A stretch of DNA of 5,607 nt, from NCBI GenBank assembly GCA_014859985.1, contig JACZKN010000503.1, positions 1 to 5,607 of the forward strand, in the 5' to 3' direction. This document shows positions 1 through 5,601 of the stretch, in pieces (the first letter of the stretch is position 1; every line of letters starts with the position of its first letter). The DNA is from Candidatus Krumholzibacteriia bacterium. GTDB taxonomy: Bacteria > Krumholzibacteriota > Krumholzibacteriia > LZORAL124-64-63. Made by a program: the position numbers and the translations under genes. The notes beneath the pieces were generated by a model. It had not been told where the DNA came from and searched no databases. It worked only from the letters and a program-made list of their open reading frames with translations.

Positions 1-369
1 GCCGGACCCGGACCCGGCGCCGCGGCCTGGACCTTCCTGCGGGCCCGGGTGGCCCTGCTGCAGGGCGATCCGGCCCGTTGCTACAGCCTGTGCGCCGAAC
101 TCGAAGGCACCGCCGCCACCGCCAGGCTGCTGGGCCTGCGCCTGCGGGCGGCCTGCGCCCTGGAGGACGCCGGGGGAGCGTGGCAGCCGCCGCCGGTCCT
201 GCCGGGCGCCTGCCTGCCCGGCCGGGTGCAGCTCTACCTGGCCCGGGACGAGGCCGCCCCGGCCGCCGACCTGGTCGGCGCCCACGCGCGCCTGCACCCG
301 GAGGATCCGCGGGTGTGCTGGCTGTCGCCGGCGTTCTGGCTGGAACCGGTCAGGGGCTGGATCGGCTAG
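1..369 (+). CDS. C-terminal fragment of an unrecognised protein (5' end outside window)
   Basis: The reading frame is open from the first base to a TAG at 367-369, giving about 122 residues with no stop, so this is the 3' end of a gene that starts upstream of the window. A GTG at 49 could serve as a start, but no Shine-Dalgarno precedes it and the frame is open before it. I do not recognise the family. The first half is rich in Ala, Leu and Arg and reads as amphipathic helices (for example around RARVALLQGDPARCYSLCAEL), which would suit a TPR-like or other helical repeat; the second half is Pro-rich, and the protein ends in an aromatic stretch (CWLSPAFWLEPVRGWIG). No signal peptide or membrane segment is visible in this part. 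The stop lies inside the 3' end of the opposing receiver gene. The helical-repeat reading is an inference. Confidence 0.6.
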   Translation, partial: AGPGPGAAAWTFLRARVALLQGDPARCYSLCAELEGTAATARLLGLRLRAACALEDAGGAWQPPPVLPGACLPGRVQLYLARDEAAPAADLVGAHARLHPEDPRVCWLSPAFWLEPVRGWIG

Positions 370-769
370 GGACGGGTGAGCGGGCCGTGCGGGCGGCGAC
401 CAGGCGCGCGACCTCGGCGGTCAGCTCCTCCAGGTCGTAGGGCTTGCTCATGTACGCGTCGGCCTGGTACTGGAACCCGCGGACCCGGTTGCGCTCGTCC
501 TGGCTCGCGGTCAGGATCAGCACCGGGATGTCCAGCAGGTCGATGATGCTGCGGGCGCGCTTGAGGAAGCCGAAGCCGTCGAGCACCGGCATCATCAGGT
601 CCAGGATCACGCAATCGGGCCGCTGCTGCTGCAGCGCGGCGAATCCCGCCAGGCCGTGCTCCGCCTCGACCACCTCGCAGCCGTTGGCTGCCAGCTGCAG
701 GCGCAGGATCCTGCGCAGGTCCGGATCGTCCTCCACCACCAGGATTCTGGGTTTGATGGCCTCGCTCAT
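350..769 (-). CDS. Single-domain response regulator (CheY-like receiver)
   Basis: A 139-residue protein made almost entirely of one phosphoreceiver domain, with no DNA-binding or enzymatic output domain. The expected residues are present: acidic pair Asp14-Asp15 after the ILVVEDD strand, phosphoacceptor Asp57 in VILDLMMP, Thr87 in LILTAS, aromatic switch residue Tyr106 and Lys109 in YMSKP. The family takes a phosphoryl group from a histidine kinase and acts by protein-protein contact; the kinase and target are not in this window. Residues 128-139 are a short Ser/Pro/Arg tail. I start at ATG 769 because the receiver fold begins a few residues later. An in-frame ATG at 883 would add 38 Pro/Arg-rich residues with no ribosome site. 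AAGGA lies 13 bases before ATG 769, which is rather far, so initiation may be weak. Its last 20 bp overlap the convergent upstream gene. The domain call is secure; the role is unknown. Confidence 0.93.
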   Translation of the reverse strand: MSEAIKPRILVVEDDPDLRRILRLQLAANGCEVVEAEHGLAGFAALQQQRPDCVILDLMMPVLDGFGFLKRARSIIDLLDIPVLILTASQDERNRVRGFQYQADAYMSKPYDLEELTAEVARLVAARTARSPVPSRSSP

Positions 770-818
770 GGCGCTATCTTGATCCTTCCCCCGCAGTGGA
801 CGGCAGGTCCCCCGGGCC

Positions 819-837
819 TCCCGCCGCGGCGGCGGGA
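819..837. repeat. 19-bp perfect GC-rich palindrome in the divergent spacer
   Basis: TCCCGCCGC, a central G, then GCGGCGGGA: nine bases on each side are perfect reverse complements. It lies 50-68 bp upstream of the receiver ATG on the minus strand and about 140 bp upstream of the TPR-parvulin start. It could be a dimeric operator or an mRNA hairpin in the leader of the receiver gene. In DNA this GC-rich it could also be chance. Confidence 0.4.
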
Positions 838-964
838 TCCGGACGCCCCGGAACTTCGGGGGCCGGACGCCTGTTTCCACCATGATGTTCGGCCGCAGCG
901 CCGGACACTTGAATGCCGATGATCCGGTGGCCCCGGCCGCCCGGACCGCTTCGACCCCGACCCC

Positions 965-968
965 GAGG
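965..968 (+). promoter_or_regulatory. Shine-Dalgarno deciding the TTG start at 976
   Basis: GAGG at 965-968 sits 7 bases before TTG 976, an ideal distance. The upstream in-frame ATG codons at 913 and 919 have no purine-rich site before them, and the residues they would add (Pro/Arg-rich) would spoil the signal peptide. This site is the main reason for choosing TTG. Confidence 0.6.
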
Positions 969-975
969 TTGCGCC

Positions 976-2481
976 TTGCCCCTGACCCCTGCCGCGCTCA
1001 CCCGCGCCACCGTCGGCCGGCCCCGTTTCCTGCGCCTGGCCGCGGCGCTCGTCCTTGGCCTGATGCCGGTCGGGTCGGCGTCCGCCCAGACGGCGGCGCC
1101 CGCCGCGCCGGTCCCGGCCCTGCCCCAGGATCCGTGCGCCCAGGGGCGCGACCTGTACCGGGCGGGCAAGCTGCGGGAGGCCCGCACGGCTTTGCTGGCC
1201 TGCCTCGAGCAGGGCGGCGAGCGGGTGGACGTGCTGCTGCCGCTCACGGTGATGGCCGTGCGGGAGAACCGGCCCGAGGAGGCGGCGGACTTCGGCGCCC
1301 GCGCCGTGACCCTGGCCCCGGACGACCCCGAGACCCGCTACTGGTACGGCCGCGCCTTGCTGCGGTCCGACCGGGTGGACGCGGCCCGCGCCCAGTGGGA
1401 GGCGGGGCTGCAGCTGACTTTCGACCACGTGGGCATCCTCGAAGGCCTGGCCCGGCTGGCCCTGCAGGAAGGGCAGACCGCCAAGGCGTACAACCTGCTG
1501 ACCCAGCTGCAGCGGCAGGGGGTGGACGAGGCCTGGATCCACGGCCTGCTGGCGGAGATCGCCGCGAACAAGGGGCTTTGGGACCAGGCGCTGGTCCACC
1601 TGGAGTCGGCCATGTCCCGGGAGGTGGCGGGCCCCGAGCAGCTGATCTCGGCCTCGGAGCTGAGCATCCTGGCCGGCCGGCACGAGCAGGCGGTCGCGTA
1701 CTGCCGCCGCGCCGTGGCCATCGAACCGGGCGGCCGCACCTACGGTGCCCTGGGCGAGGCCTTCTTCGCCGGCCAGGAGATGGATTCGGCCCTGGTCTGG
1801 CTGCGGCGGGCGGTGGACGAGCCCACGGCGCCGCCGCGGGCGCGCTTCAACCTGGCCAACGCCCTGGAGGTGGCCGGGCTCTCCGAGGAAGCGGGCGGGC
1901 AGTTCCGCGCCTTCCTGGCGATCCGGCCCGACGATGCCGTCGGCCACTTCAACTACGGCATCCACCTGGAGCACGCCGGACGGCCCGAGGAGGCCCTGCG
2001 AGCGATCGACCGGGCCATCGCCCTGGACGCGGCCATGCTCAACGCCTACGTGGTCAAGGCGCAGATCCTGGAGAACCTGGGGCGCTGGGACGCGGCCCTG
2101 GCGGTGGTCCACGTCCTGCAGGGCCGGGACCCGGGGGCCAGCCGCGAACTGGCGACCTGGGAGCAGCGCCTGCGGGATCAGCGGGACGGGGCGGAACTGT
2201 CCGTGGCCGCGGGCAAGGTCCACCTGCTGCACATGGTGCTGGGCGCGCCCGAGGTGCTGGCCCAGGTCCGGCAGGAGCTGGCGAACGGGACGGATTTCGC
2301 CGACCTGGCGGTGCGCTTCTCCCAGGGGCCGGCGGCGGCCAAGGGCGGGGACATCGGCTGGATCGACCCGACCCAGATGGCCGAGCCCATGCGCGCGGCG
2401 GTGACGGTGCTGGGGATCGACGAGATCAGCCCCCCGGTCGAGGCCGGGGGGCTGCATCATCTCTTCAAAAGGATCCGGTGA
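976..2481 (+). CDS. Exported TPR-repeat protein with C-terminal parvulin-type peptidyl-prolyl isomerase domain
   Basis: A 501-residue protein from TTG 976. Residues 1-37 look like a Sec signal peptide: arginines at 10, 15, 17 and 20, a hydrophobic core at about 21-33, and a likely signal peptidase I site after ASA (35-37). A short Ala/Pro linker follows. Residues about 50-400 form consecutive helical hairpins of TPR type (for example APDDPETRYWYGRALL near 115 and HAGRPEEALRAIDRAIALD later). Residues about 415-501 match the parvulin (PpiC/rotamase) fold: His419 in HMVL aligns with the conserved HILV strand, followed by NGTDFADLAVRFSQGP, KGGDIGWID (456-464), EISPPV, and a final HHLFK whose second His (495) aligns with the conserved GYHIIK histidine. 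Parvulins isomerise X-Pro bonds and act as chaperones. It probably works outside the cytoplasm, possibly as an envelope folding or assembly factor; the client is unknown. The gene ends 15 bp from the convergent rpmB. Confidence 0.88.
   Translation: MPLTPAALTRATVGRPRFLRLAAALVLGLMPVGSASAQTAAPAAPVPALPQDPCAQGRDLYRAGKLREARTALLACLEQGGERVDVLLPLTVMAVRENRPEEAADFGARAVTLAPDDPETRYWYGRALLRSDRVDAARAQWEAGLQLTFDHVGILEGLARLALQEGQTAKAYNLLTQLQRQGVDEAWIHGLLAEIAANKGLWDQALVHLESAMSREVAGPEQLISASELSILAGRHEQAVAYCRRAVAIEPGGRTYGALGEAFFAGQEMDSALVWLRRAVDEPTAPPRARFNLANALEVAGLSEEAGGQFRAFLAIRPDDAVGHFNYGIHLEHAGRPEEALRAIDRAIALDAAMLNAYVVKAQILENLGRWDAALAVVHVLQGRDPGASRELATWEQRLRDQRDGAELSVAAGKVHLLHMVLGAPEVLAQVRQELANGTDFADLAVRFSQGPAAAKGGDIGWIDPTQMAEPMRAAVTVLGIDEISPPVEAGGLHHLFKRIR
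2427..2454. repeat. Perfect 11-bp inverted repeat (strong hairpin) in the 3' end of the TPR-parvulin gene
   Basis: CAGCCCCCCGG (2427-2437) and CCGGGGGGCTG (2444-2454) are exact reverse complements around a 6-base loop, TCGAGG. The hairpin lies inside the coding sequence, over the codons for SPPVEAGGL of the parvulin domain, 25 bases before the TGA. On the minus strand it lies 43 bases past the rpmB stop. Neither direction has a clean T-run after it, although the plus strand continues CATCATCTCTTC. It may limit transcription or protect mRNA 3' ends for both convergent genes. The coding constraint of a conserved motif in high-GC DNA could also explain it. Confidence 0.5.
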
Positions 2482-2496
2482 CGGGAAGCGGCGGGG

Positions 2497-2688
2497 TCAG
2501 ACGACCTTCTTGACGCTGCCCGTGCGGATGCACCGGGTGCAGACGTAACCGCGCACGACCTTGCCGCCCTGCTCGAACTTGATCTTCTGCAGGTTGGGCA
2601 ACCACCGGTGCCGCGTCATGTTATGAGCGTGGCTGATCCGGTTCCCGTACTGCGGACCCTTGCTGCAGACCGAGCATTTCCTGCTCAT
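2497..2688 (-). CDS. rpmB: 50S ribosomal protein L28
   Basis: A 63-residue basic protein that matches bacterial L28 along its whole length: the N-terminal MSRKCSVCSKGPQYGNRISH, then the RHRWLPNLQKIKF block typical of the family, and the C-terminal VCTRCIRTGSVKK. L28 binds 23S rRNA in the large subunit. Cys5, Cys8, Cys50 and Cys53 form two CxxC pairs, marking the zinc-binding (C+) form. Organisms with C+ ribosomal proteins often carry a zinc-free paralogue under zinc control, but none is visible here. The start is ATG 2688: GGAGGA lies 7 bases upstream, and the extra 22 residues from the upstream in-frame start at 2754 are not L28-like. A 15-bp gap separates its stop from the convergent TPR-parvulin gene, and it diverges from recG. 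Confidence 0.97.
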   Translation of the reverse strand: MSRKCSVCSKGPQYGNRISHAHNMTRHRWLPNLQKIKFEQGGKVVRGYVCTRCIRTGSVKKVV

Positions 2689-2706
2689 TGGGGTCTCCTC
2701 CCGAAG

Positions 2707-2735
2707 TTGAAATCCAAGGCGTGGCAATCTAACAT
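2707..2735 (+). promoter_or_regulatory. Predicted sigma70-type promoter of recG
   Basis: TTGAAA (2707-2712, 5 of 6 matches to the -35 consensus) and TAACAT (2730-2735, 4 of 6 matches to the -10 consensus) are 17 bases apart, in the only AT-richer stretch between rpmB and recG. Transcription would begin near 2742, about 39 bases before the recG ATG. The footprint overlaps the rpmB promoter and the -10 boxes share bases 2730-2731, so one polymerase should exclude the other. Confidence 0.55.
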
Positions 2736-2754
2736 GCGGCTGCGCGTGCGGCAA
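2726..2754 (-). promoter_or_regulatory. Predicted sigma70-type promoter of rpmB
   Basis: Reading the minus strand, TTGCCG (2754-2749) and TAGATT (2731-2726) are separated by exactly 17 bases. A TG one base before the -10 box makes it an extended -10. Each box matches the consensus at 4 of 6 positions. Transcription would start near 2719, giving a leader of about 30 bases with the strong GGAGGA site. It overlaps the predicted recG promoter. Confidence 0.6.
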
Positions 2755-2780
2755 GGACAGAATCGGAGCGGACCGGGAGC

Positions 2781-4877
2781 ATGGCCACCAACCTCGACCC
2801 CACCACCGCCGTCCAGTATCTCAAGGGAGTGGGTCCGGTAAGGGCCCGCGCCCTGGGCCGCCTGGGGATCGAGTCCGTCGCCGACCTGCTGACCCACTAC
2901 CCCCGCCGCTACTTCGACCGCACCTCGGCCCTGCCCATCGGCCGCCTGCGCCCGGGGCAGGAGGCCACGGTCCTGGGCGAGGTCCTGACCGCCGGCGAGC
3001 GGCGCACCCGCCGCGGCGGCACCCTGCAGACGGTCAGCCTGGGCGACGACACGGGCGTCGTGTTCTGCGTCTGGTTCAACCAGCGCTTCGTGCTCAAGCA
3101 GTTCCGGCCGGGCCGGCGGGTGCTGGCCAGCGGCCAGGTGCAGCTGCACGGCGGGCAGCGGCAGCTGGCCCACCCGGACTACGAGCTGCTGGACGAACAG
3201 GACCAGGACGGCCCGGCCGGCCTGCACACCGGCCGCCTGGTGCCGGTCTACCCCCTGACCTCGGGGGTCGGGCAGCACTGGCTGCGGGCCCTGGTCCACC
3301 AGGCGCTGGAGCGCCTGGGCCCGGGGCTGCCGGAGACCCTGCCGGAAGGATTGCGCCGGCGCCGGCGCCTGCCCGGGCGGGCCGAGGCCCTGCAGGGGCT
3401 GCATTTTCCCGCCTCGGCGGCCGCGCTGGAGGCCGCCCACCGCCGCCTGGTGTACGAGGAGATCTTCGCCATCCAGGTGCTGATGGCCCTGCGCCGGGAG
3501 TCGCGGCGGCAGCTGGAGGGCATCCGCCTGGAGAAGCCCGGCGACCTGACCCGGCGCCTGGTGAAGGGCCTGCCCTTCGCGCTGACCGGAGCCCAGCGCC
3601 GGGTGCTCGCGGAGATCCTCGCGGACCTGCGCTCGGGGGCGGCCATGCACCGCCTGCTGCAGGGGGACGTGGGCTCGGGCAAGACCCTGGTGGCCCTGGT
3701 CGCTGCCCTCTTCGTGATCGAGCAGGGCTGGCAGGCCATGCTCATGGCGCCGACCGAGGTGCTGGCCCGCCAGCACGGGCGCACCCTGCAGCGCCTCTGC
3801 GACCCGCTGGGGGTGACCATCGAGACCCTGACCGGCTCGACGCCCGCGGCACAAAGGCGCAAGGTGCTGGCCGGAGTGGGCGCCGGCGAGATCGACCTGC
3901 TGGTGGGCACCCACGCCCTGATCCAGGACGACGTGGCCATGCCCCGCCTGGCCCTGACCGTGGTGGACGAGCAGCACCGCTTCGGCGTGCGCCAGCGCAG
4001 CCGCGGCGCCGCCGACAAGGAGACCGGACGGGCCGTGCACGTGCTGGTGATGAGCGCCACGCCCATCCCGCGCAGCCTGGCCCTGACCCTGTACGGGGAC
4101 CTGGACCTGTCGGTGATCGACGAGCTGCCGCCCGGCCGCCAGCCGGTGCGCACCGAGCTGATCCGCGAGGACCAGGAGGACGCGGTCTGGGCCGATCTGC
4201 GCCGGGAGGTGGCCGCCGGCCGCCAGGCCTACGTCATCCACCCGGTGATCGAGGAGACCGAGGGGCAGGACCTCAAGGCGGCCACCGCCGAGCACGCGCG
4301 GCTGGCCAGGGACGTCTTCCCCGACCGTCGGGTCGCCCTGCTGCACGGCCGGCTCAAGGGCCGCGAGAAGGACGAGGTCATGGACGCCTTCGCCGGCGGC
4401 GCGATCGACGTGCTGGTGGCGACCACGGTGGTCGAGGTGGGCGTGGACGTGCCCAACGCCACGCGCATGGTGATCCACAACCCCGAGCGCTTCGGCCTGG
4501 CCCAGCTGCACCAGCTGCGCGGGCGCATCGGCCGCGGCGCCGCCAGTTCGGCCTGCTGGCTGCTGGTGGACCGCTTCCTGGGCGAGGAGGCCTGGCAGCG
4601 CCTGACCTTCTTCGCCGGGCACGCGGACGGCTTCGCCCTGGCCGAAGAAGACCTGCGCCGCCGCGGGCCCGGCGACGCCTGGGGGGTGCGGCAGCACGGG
4701 GCGCCCGGCTTCAGGCTGGCCAACCCCTTGCGTGACAAGGACCTGGTTCAGGATTGCCGGGCCGACGCGCAGGAGCTGCTGGCGGCCGACCCGCAGCTCG
4801 CCGGTCCGGACGGGCTGGTGGTGCGGTCGGCCCTGCAGGCGGGCTTCGGGCGCGCGCTGCCCCTGTCGACCGGGTGA
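2781..4877 (+). CDS. recG: ATP-dependent DNA helicase RecG
   Basis: A 698-residue protein, close to the usual RecG length (E. coli about 693). RecG is a cytoplasmic superfamily 2 translocase that regresses stalled replication forks and branch-migrates Holliday junctions. The N-terminal part has the wedge-domain helix-hairpin motif LKGVGPVRARALGRLGI (about 14-30) and an OB-like fold. Helicase motifs are in order: Walker A GDVGSGKT (295-302, Lys301), APTEVLARQHG (Ia), GTHALIQDDV, DEQHRFG (box from Asp396), SATPIPRSLALTLYGD (from Ser425), LLHGRLKGREKDEVM, VATTVVEVGVDVPNA, and QLRGRIGRG (from Gln578). The TRG translocation region follows (ADGFALAEEDLRRRGPGD). Nothing essential is missing; His566 in MVIHNPERFG stands where Glu is usual. 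The ATG start lies just ahead of the conserved wedge motif. Its ribosome site is unremarkable: GGAG is 12 bases upstream, and GGGAG only one base upstream. Confidence 0.98.
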   Translation: MATNLDPTTAVQYLKGVGPVRARALGRLGIESVADLLTHYPRRYFDRTSALPIGRLRPGQEATVLGEVLTAGERRTRRGGTLQTVSLGDDTGVVFCVWFNQRFVLKQFRPGRRVLASGQVQLHGGQRQLAHPDYELLDEQDQDGPAGLHTGRLVPVYPLTSGVGQHWLRALVHQALERLGPGLPETLPEGLRRRRRLPGRAEALQGLHFPASAAALEAAHRRLVYEEIFAIQVLMALRRESRRQLEGIRLEKPGDLTRRLVKGLPFALTGAQRRVLAEILADLRSGAAMHRLLQGDVGSGKTLVALVAALFVIEQGWQAMLMAPTEVLARQHGRTLQRLCDPLGVTIETLTGSTPAAQRRKVLAGVGAGEIDLLVGTHALIQDDVAMPRLALTVVDEQHRFGVRQRSRGAADKETGRAVHVLVMSATPIPRSLALTLYGDLDLSVIDELPPGRQPVRTELIREDQEDAVWADLRREVAAGRQAYVIHPVIEETEGQDLKAATAEHARLARDVFPDRRVALLHGRLKGREKDEVMDAFAGGAIDVLVATTVVEVGVDVPNATRMVIHNPERFGLAQLHQLRGRIGRGAASSACWLLVDRFLGEEAWQRLTFFAGHADGFALAEEDLRRRGPGDAWGVRQHGAPGFRLANPLRDKDLVQDCRADAQELLAADPQLAGPDGLVVRSALQAGFGRALPLSTG

Positions 4878-4907
4878 CCCGCGGTGGCCTTCCCGGCGGC
4901 GCTGGCG

Positions 4908-4957
4908 CTTATTATTCTGCGAATTCGCTTGCAACGGCCGCCGGTGCCGGATATATT
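4908..4957 (+). promoter_or_regulatory. Strong predicted sigma70 promoter of rimP, with AT-rich upstream element
   Basis: TTGCAA (4929-4934) and TATATT (4952-4957) are exactly 17 bases apart; the -10 box matches consensus at 5 of 6 positions and the -35 at 4 of 6. Directly upstream, 4908-4927 is AT-rich (TTATTATT, GAATTC) in otherwise about 70% GC sequence, as expected of an UP element for the polymerase alpha subunit. Transcription would start near 4964, leaving a leader of about 80 bases. This is the best promoter in the window and suits the head of a translation operon. Confidence 0.7.
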
Positions 4958-4983
4958 CCCGGAGGTCTCTTCGTCCCCCCAAC

Positions 4984-5025
4984 GGGTGGACTGCTTGAGG
5001 TGGGCGCAAGTCCACTTCTTTTTCT
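4984..5025 (+). terminator. Hairpin plus T-run in the rimP leader (attenuator-like)
   Basis: GTGGACT (4986-4992) pairs perfectly with AGTCCAC (5009-5015); two G-U pairs extend the base (4984-4985 with 5016-5017), and TG/CA pairs can extend it inward past a 3-base bulge. An alternative stem, GAGGTGG (4997-5003) with CCACTTC (5012-5018, one G-U pair), uses the same downstream strand and is followed at once by TTTTTCT (5019-5025). This is the form of an intrinsic terminator, yet it lies between the predicted promoter and the rimP start, so it would act as an attenuator. It could instead end transcripts running through from recG, but the promoter is upstream of it. Confidence 0.5.
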
Positions 5026-5029
5026 ATCC

Positions 5030-5034
5030 GGAGG
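5030..5034 (+). promoter_or_regulatory. Shine-Dalgarno of rimP, deciding the GTG start
   Basis: GGAGG at 5030-5034 lies 9 bases before GTG 5044. No other start codon in this frame is at a suitable distance, and RimP homology begins within about 15 residues. An identical CCGGAGG occurs at 4959-4965, at the predicted transcript start, without a start codon after it. Confidence 0.75.
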
Positions 5035-5043
5035 AACGTCGGC

Positions 5044-5601
5044 GTGAGCGAAGCCGAGCGCATCGACACGCGGCAGGCGGCCGCCCGGGTCATCGCCCTG
5101 CTGGAGCCGGAACTGGCGACCGCGGGCTACGACCTGCTGGATGTGCGCATCTTCCGGGGCGGCGGGCGGCTGCAGGTACGGCTGTACCTGGACCTGGCCG
5201 GCGCCGATCGGCAGGATCCGGACGCGGACGGCATCACCCTGGACCAGTGCGCGGCGGCCTCGCGCACGGTGGGGATGCTGCTGGAGGAGGCCGACCTCTT
5301 CAGCGCGCAGTACGTCATCGAGGTCTCCTCGCCCGGCATCCGGCGCCCGCTGCGCACGGCGGCCCACTTCACGGCGGCCGTGGGCCAGGAGGTGGACCTC
5401 AAGACGGGCGACGGCCGCGTCAAGGGCCGTCTGACGGCGTTCGGCGGCGGCGTGCTGACGGTGCAGCCGGCGGGCGAGGGCGCCGAGCCGCGCGCGGTGC
5501 CGCTGCGCGCGGTTCAGGAGGCCAACCTGGACCCGGAGTTCGACGTCCAGGCCCTGATCAACGCGGACCGCCGCCGCCGAACGCCGTCAGACGGCCCTTG
5601 A
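5044..5601 (+). CDS. rimP: Ribosome maturation factor RimP
   Basis: A 185-residue protein, a little longer than the usual 150-160. RimP binds the free 30S subunit in the cytoplasm and is needed for its late maturation. The N-terminal domain shows LEPELATAGYDLLDVRIFRGGGRL (about 20-43) and strands VRLYLD; ITLDQCAAASRTVGMLLEE follows (64-82). The family signature YVIEVSSPGIRRPL is at 90-103. Residues about 108-165 form the SH3-like C-terminal domain (GQEVDLK, GRLTAFGGG, AVPLRAVQEANLD). The extra length comes from an acidic loop, GADRQDPDADG (53-63), and a basic tail, DRRRRTPSDGP. The start is GTG with a good ribosome site. In most bacteria rimP heads an operon with nusA and infB; only 6 bases remain after the stop, so this cannot be checked here. 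Confidence 0.95.
   Translation: MSEAERIDTRQAAARVIALLEPELATAGYDLLDVRIFRGGGRLQVRLYLDLAGADRQDPDADGITLDQCAAASRTVGMLLEEADLFSAQYVIEVSSPGIRRPLRTAAHFTAAVGQEVDLKTGDGRVKGRLTAFGGGVLTVQPAGEGAEPRAVPLRAVQEANLDPEFDVQALINADRRRRTPSDGP

Larger units (their letters stand above)
770..975. other. Divergent intergenic region, no clear promoter
   Basis: This 206-bp region separates the start of the receiver gene (leftward) from the start of the TPR-parvulin gene (rightward), so it should hold promoters for both. I see no convincing -35/-10 pair on either strand. The only relatively AT-richer patch is about 872-890 and 905-935. What stands out is a GC palindrome at 819-837 and a 9-bp direct repeat CCGGACGCC at 839-847 and 863-871, with a small CCCCG/CGGGG hairpin (846-850/857-861) between the two copies. 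Confidence 0.5.

Noticed and set aside
770..883. N-terminal extension of the receiver to the ATG at 883
   Set aside because: It adds 38 Pro/Arg-rich residues with no similarity to receivers and has no Shine-Dalgarno.
766..2460. Long minus-strand open frame (564 codons) opposite the TPR-parvulin gene
   Set aside because: It is antisense to a gene with a signal peptide, TPR repeats and a parvulin domain. Its translation is low-complexity Gly/Arg/Pro/His, typical of an empty frame in high-GC DNA.
882..2513. Plus-strand 543-codon frame overlapping the TPR-parvulin gene
   Set aside because: It is a frame-shifted shadow with a Gly/Arg/Pro-rich translation; the frame with TPR and parvulin motifs is the real one.
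3353..3368. 16-bp perfect palindrome of GCGCCGGC type within recG
   Set aside because: It is produced by consecutive CGC/CGG arginine codons (RRRRR) in a normal linker segment of RecG, so a regulatory role is not needed.
4878..4928. Intrinsic terminator directly after recG
   Set aside because: Only short imperfect pairings are present (about 3 bp around 4890-4900), and no T-run follows a stable stem.
4986..5043. Possible leader peptide starting at GTG 4986
   Set aside because: The nearest upstream GGAGG (4961-4965) is 20 bases away, and the frame runs on into rimP without a stop at a sensible place.
4878..5043. tRNA gene before rimP, as found in E. coli (metY)
   Set aside because: No cloverleaf, no GGTTCRA T-loop and no matching acceptor arm in the 166 bases.
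2685..5093. Very long minus-strand open frame (802 codons) opposite recG
   Set aside because: It is the antisense shadow of recG, rich in Gln/His/Gly/Arg with no domain, and it runs over the recG and rimP promoters.
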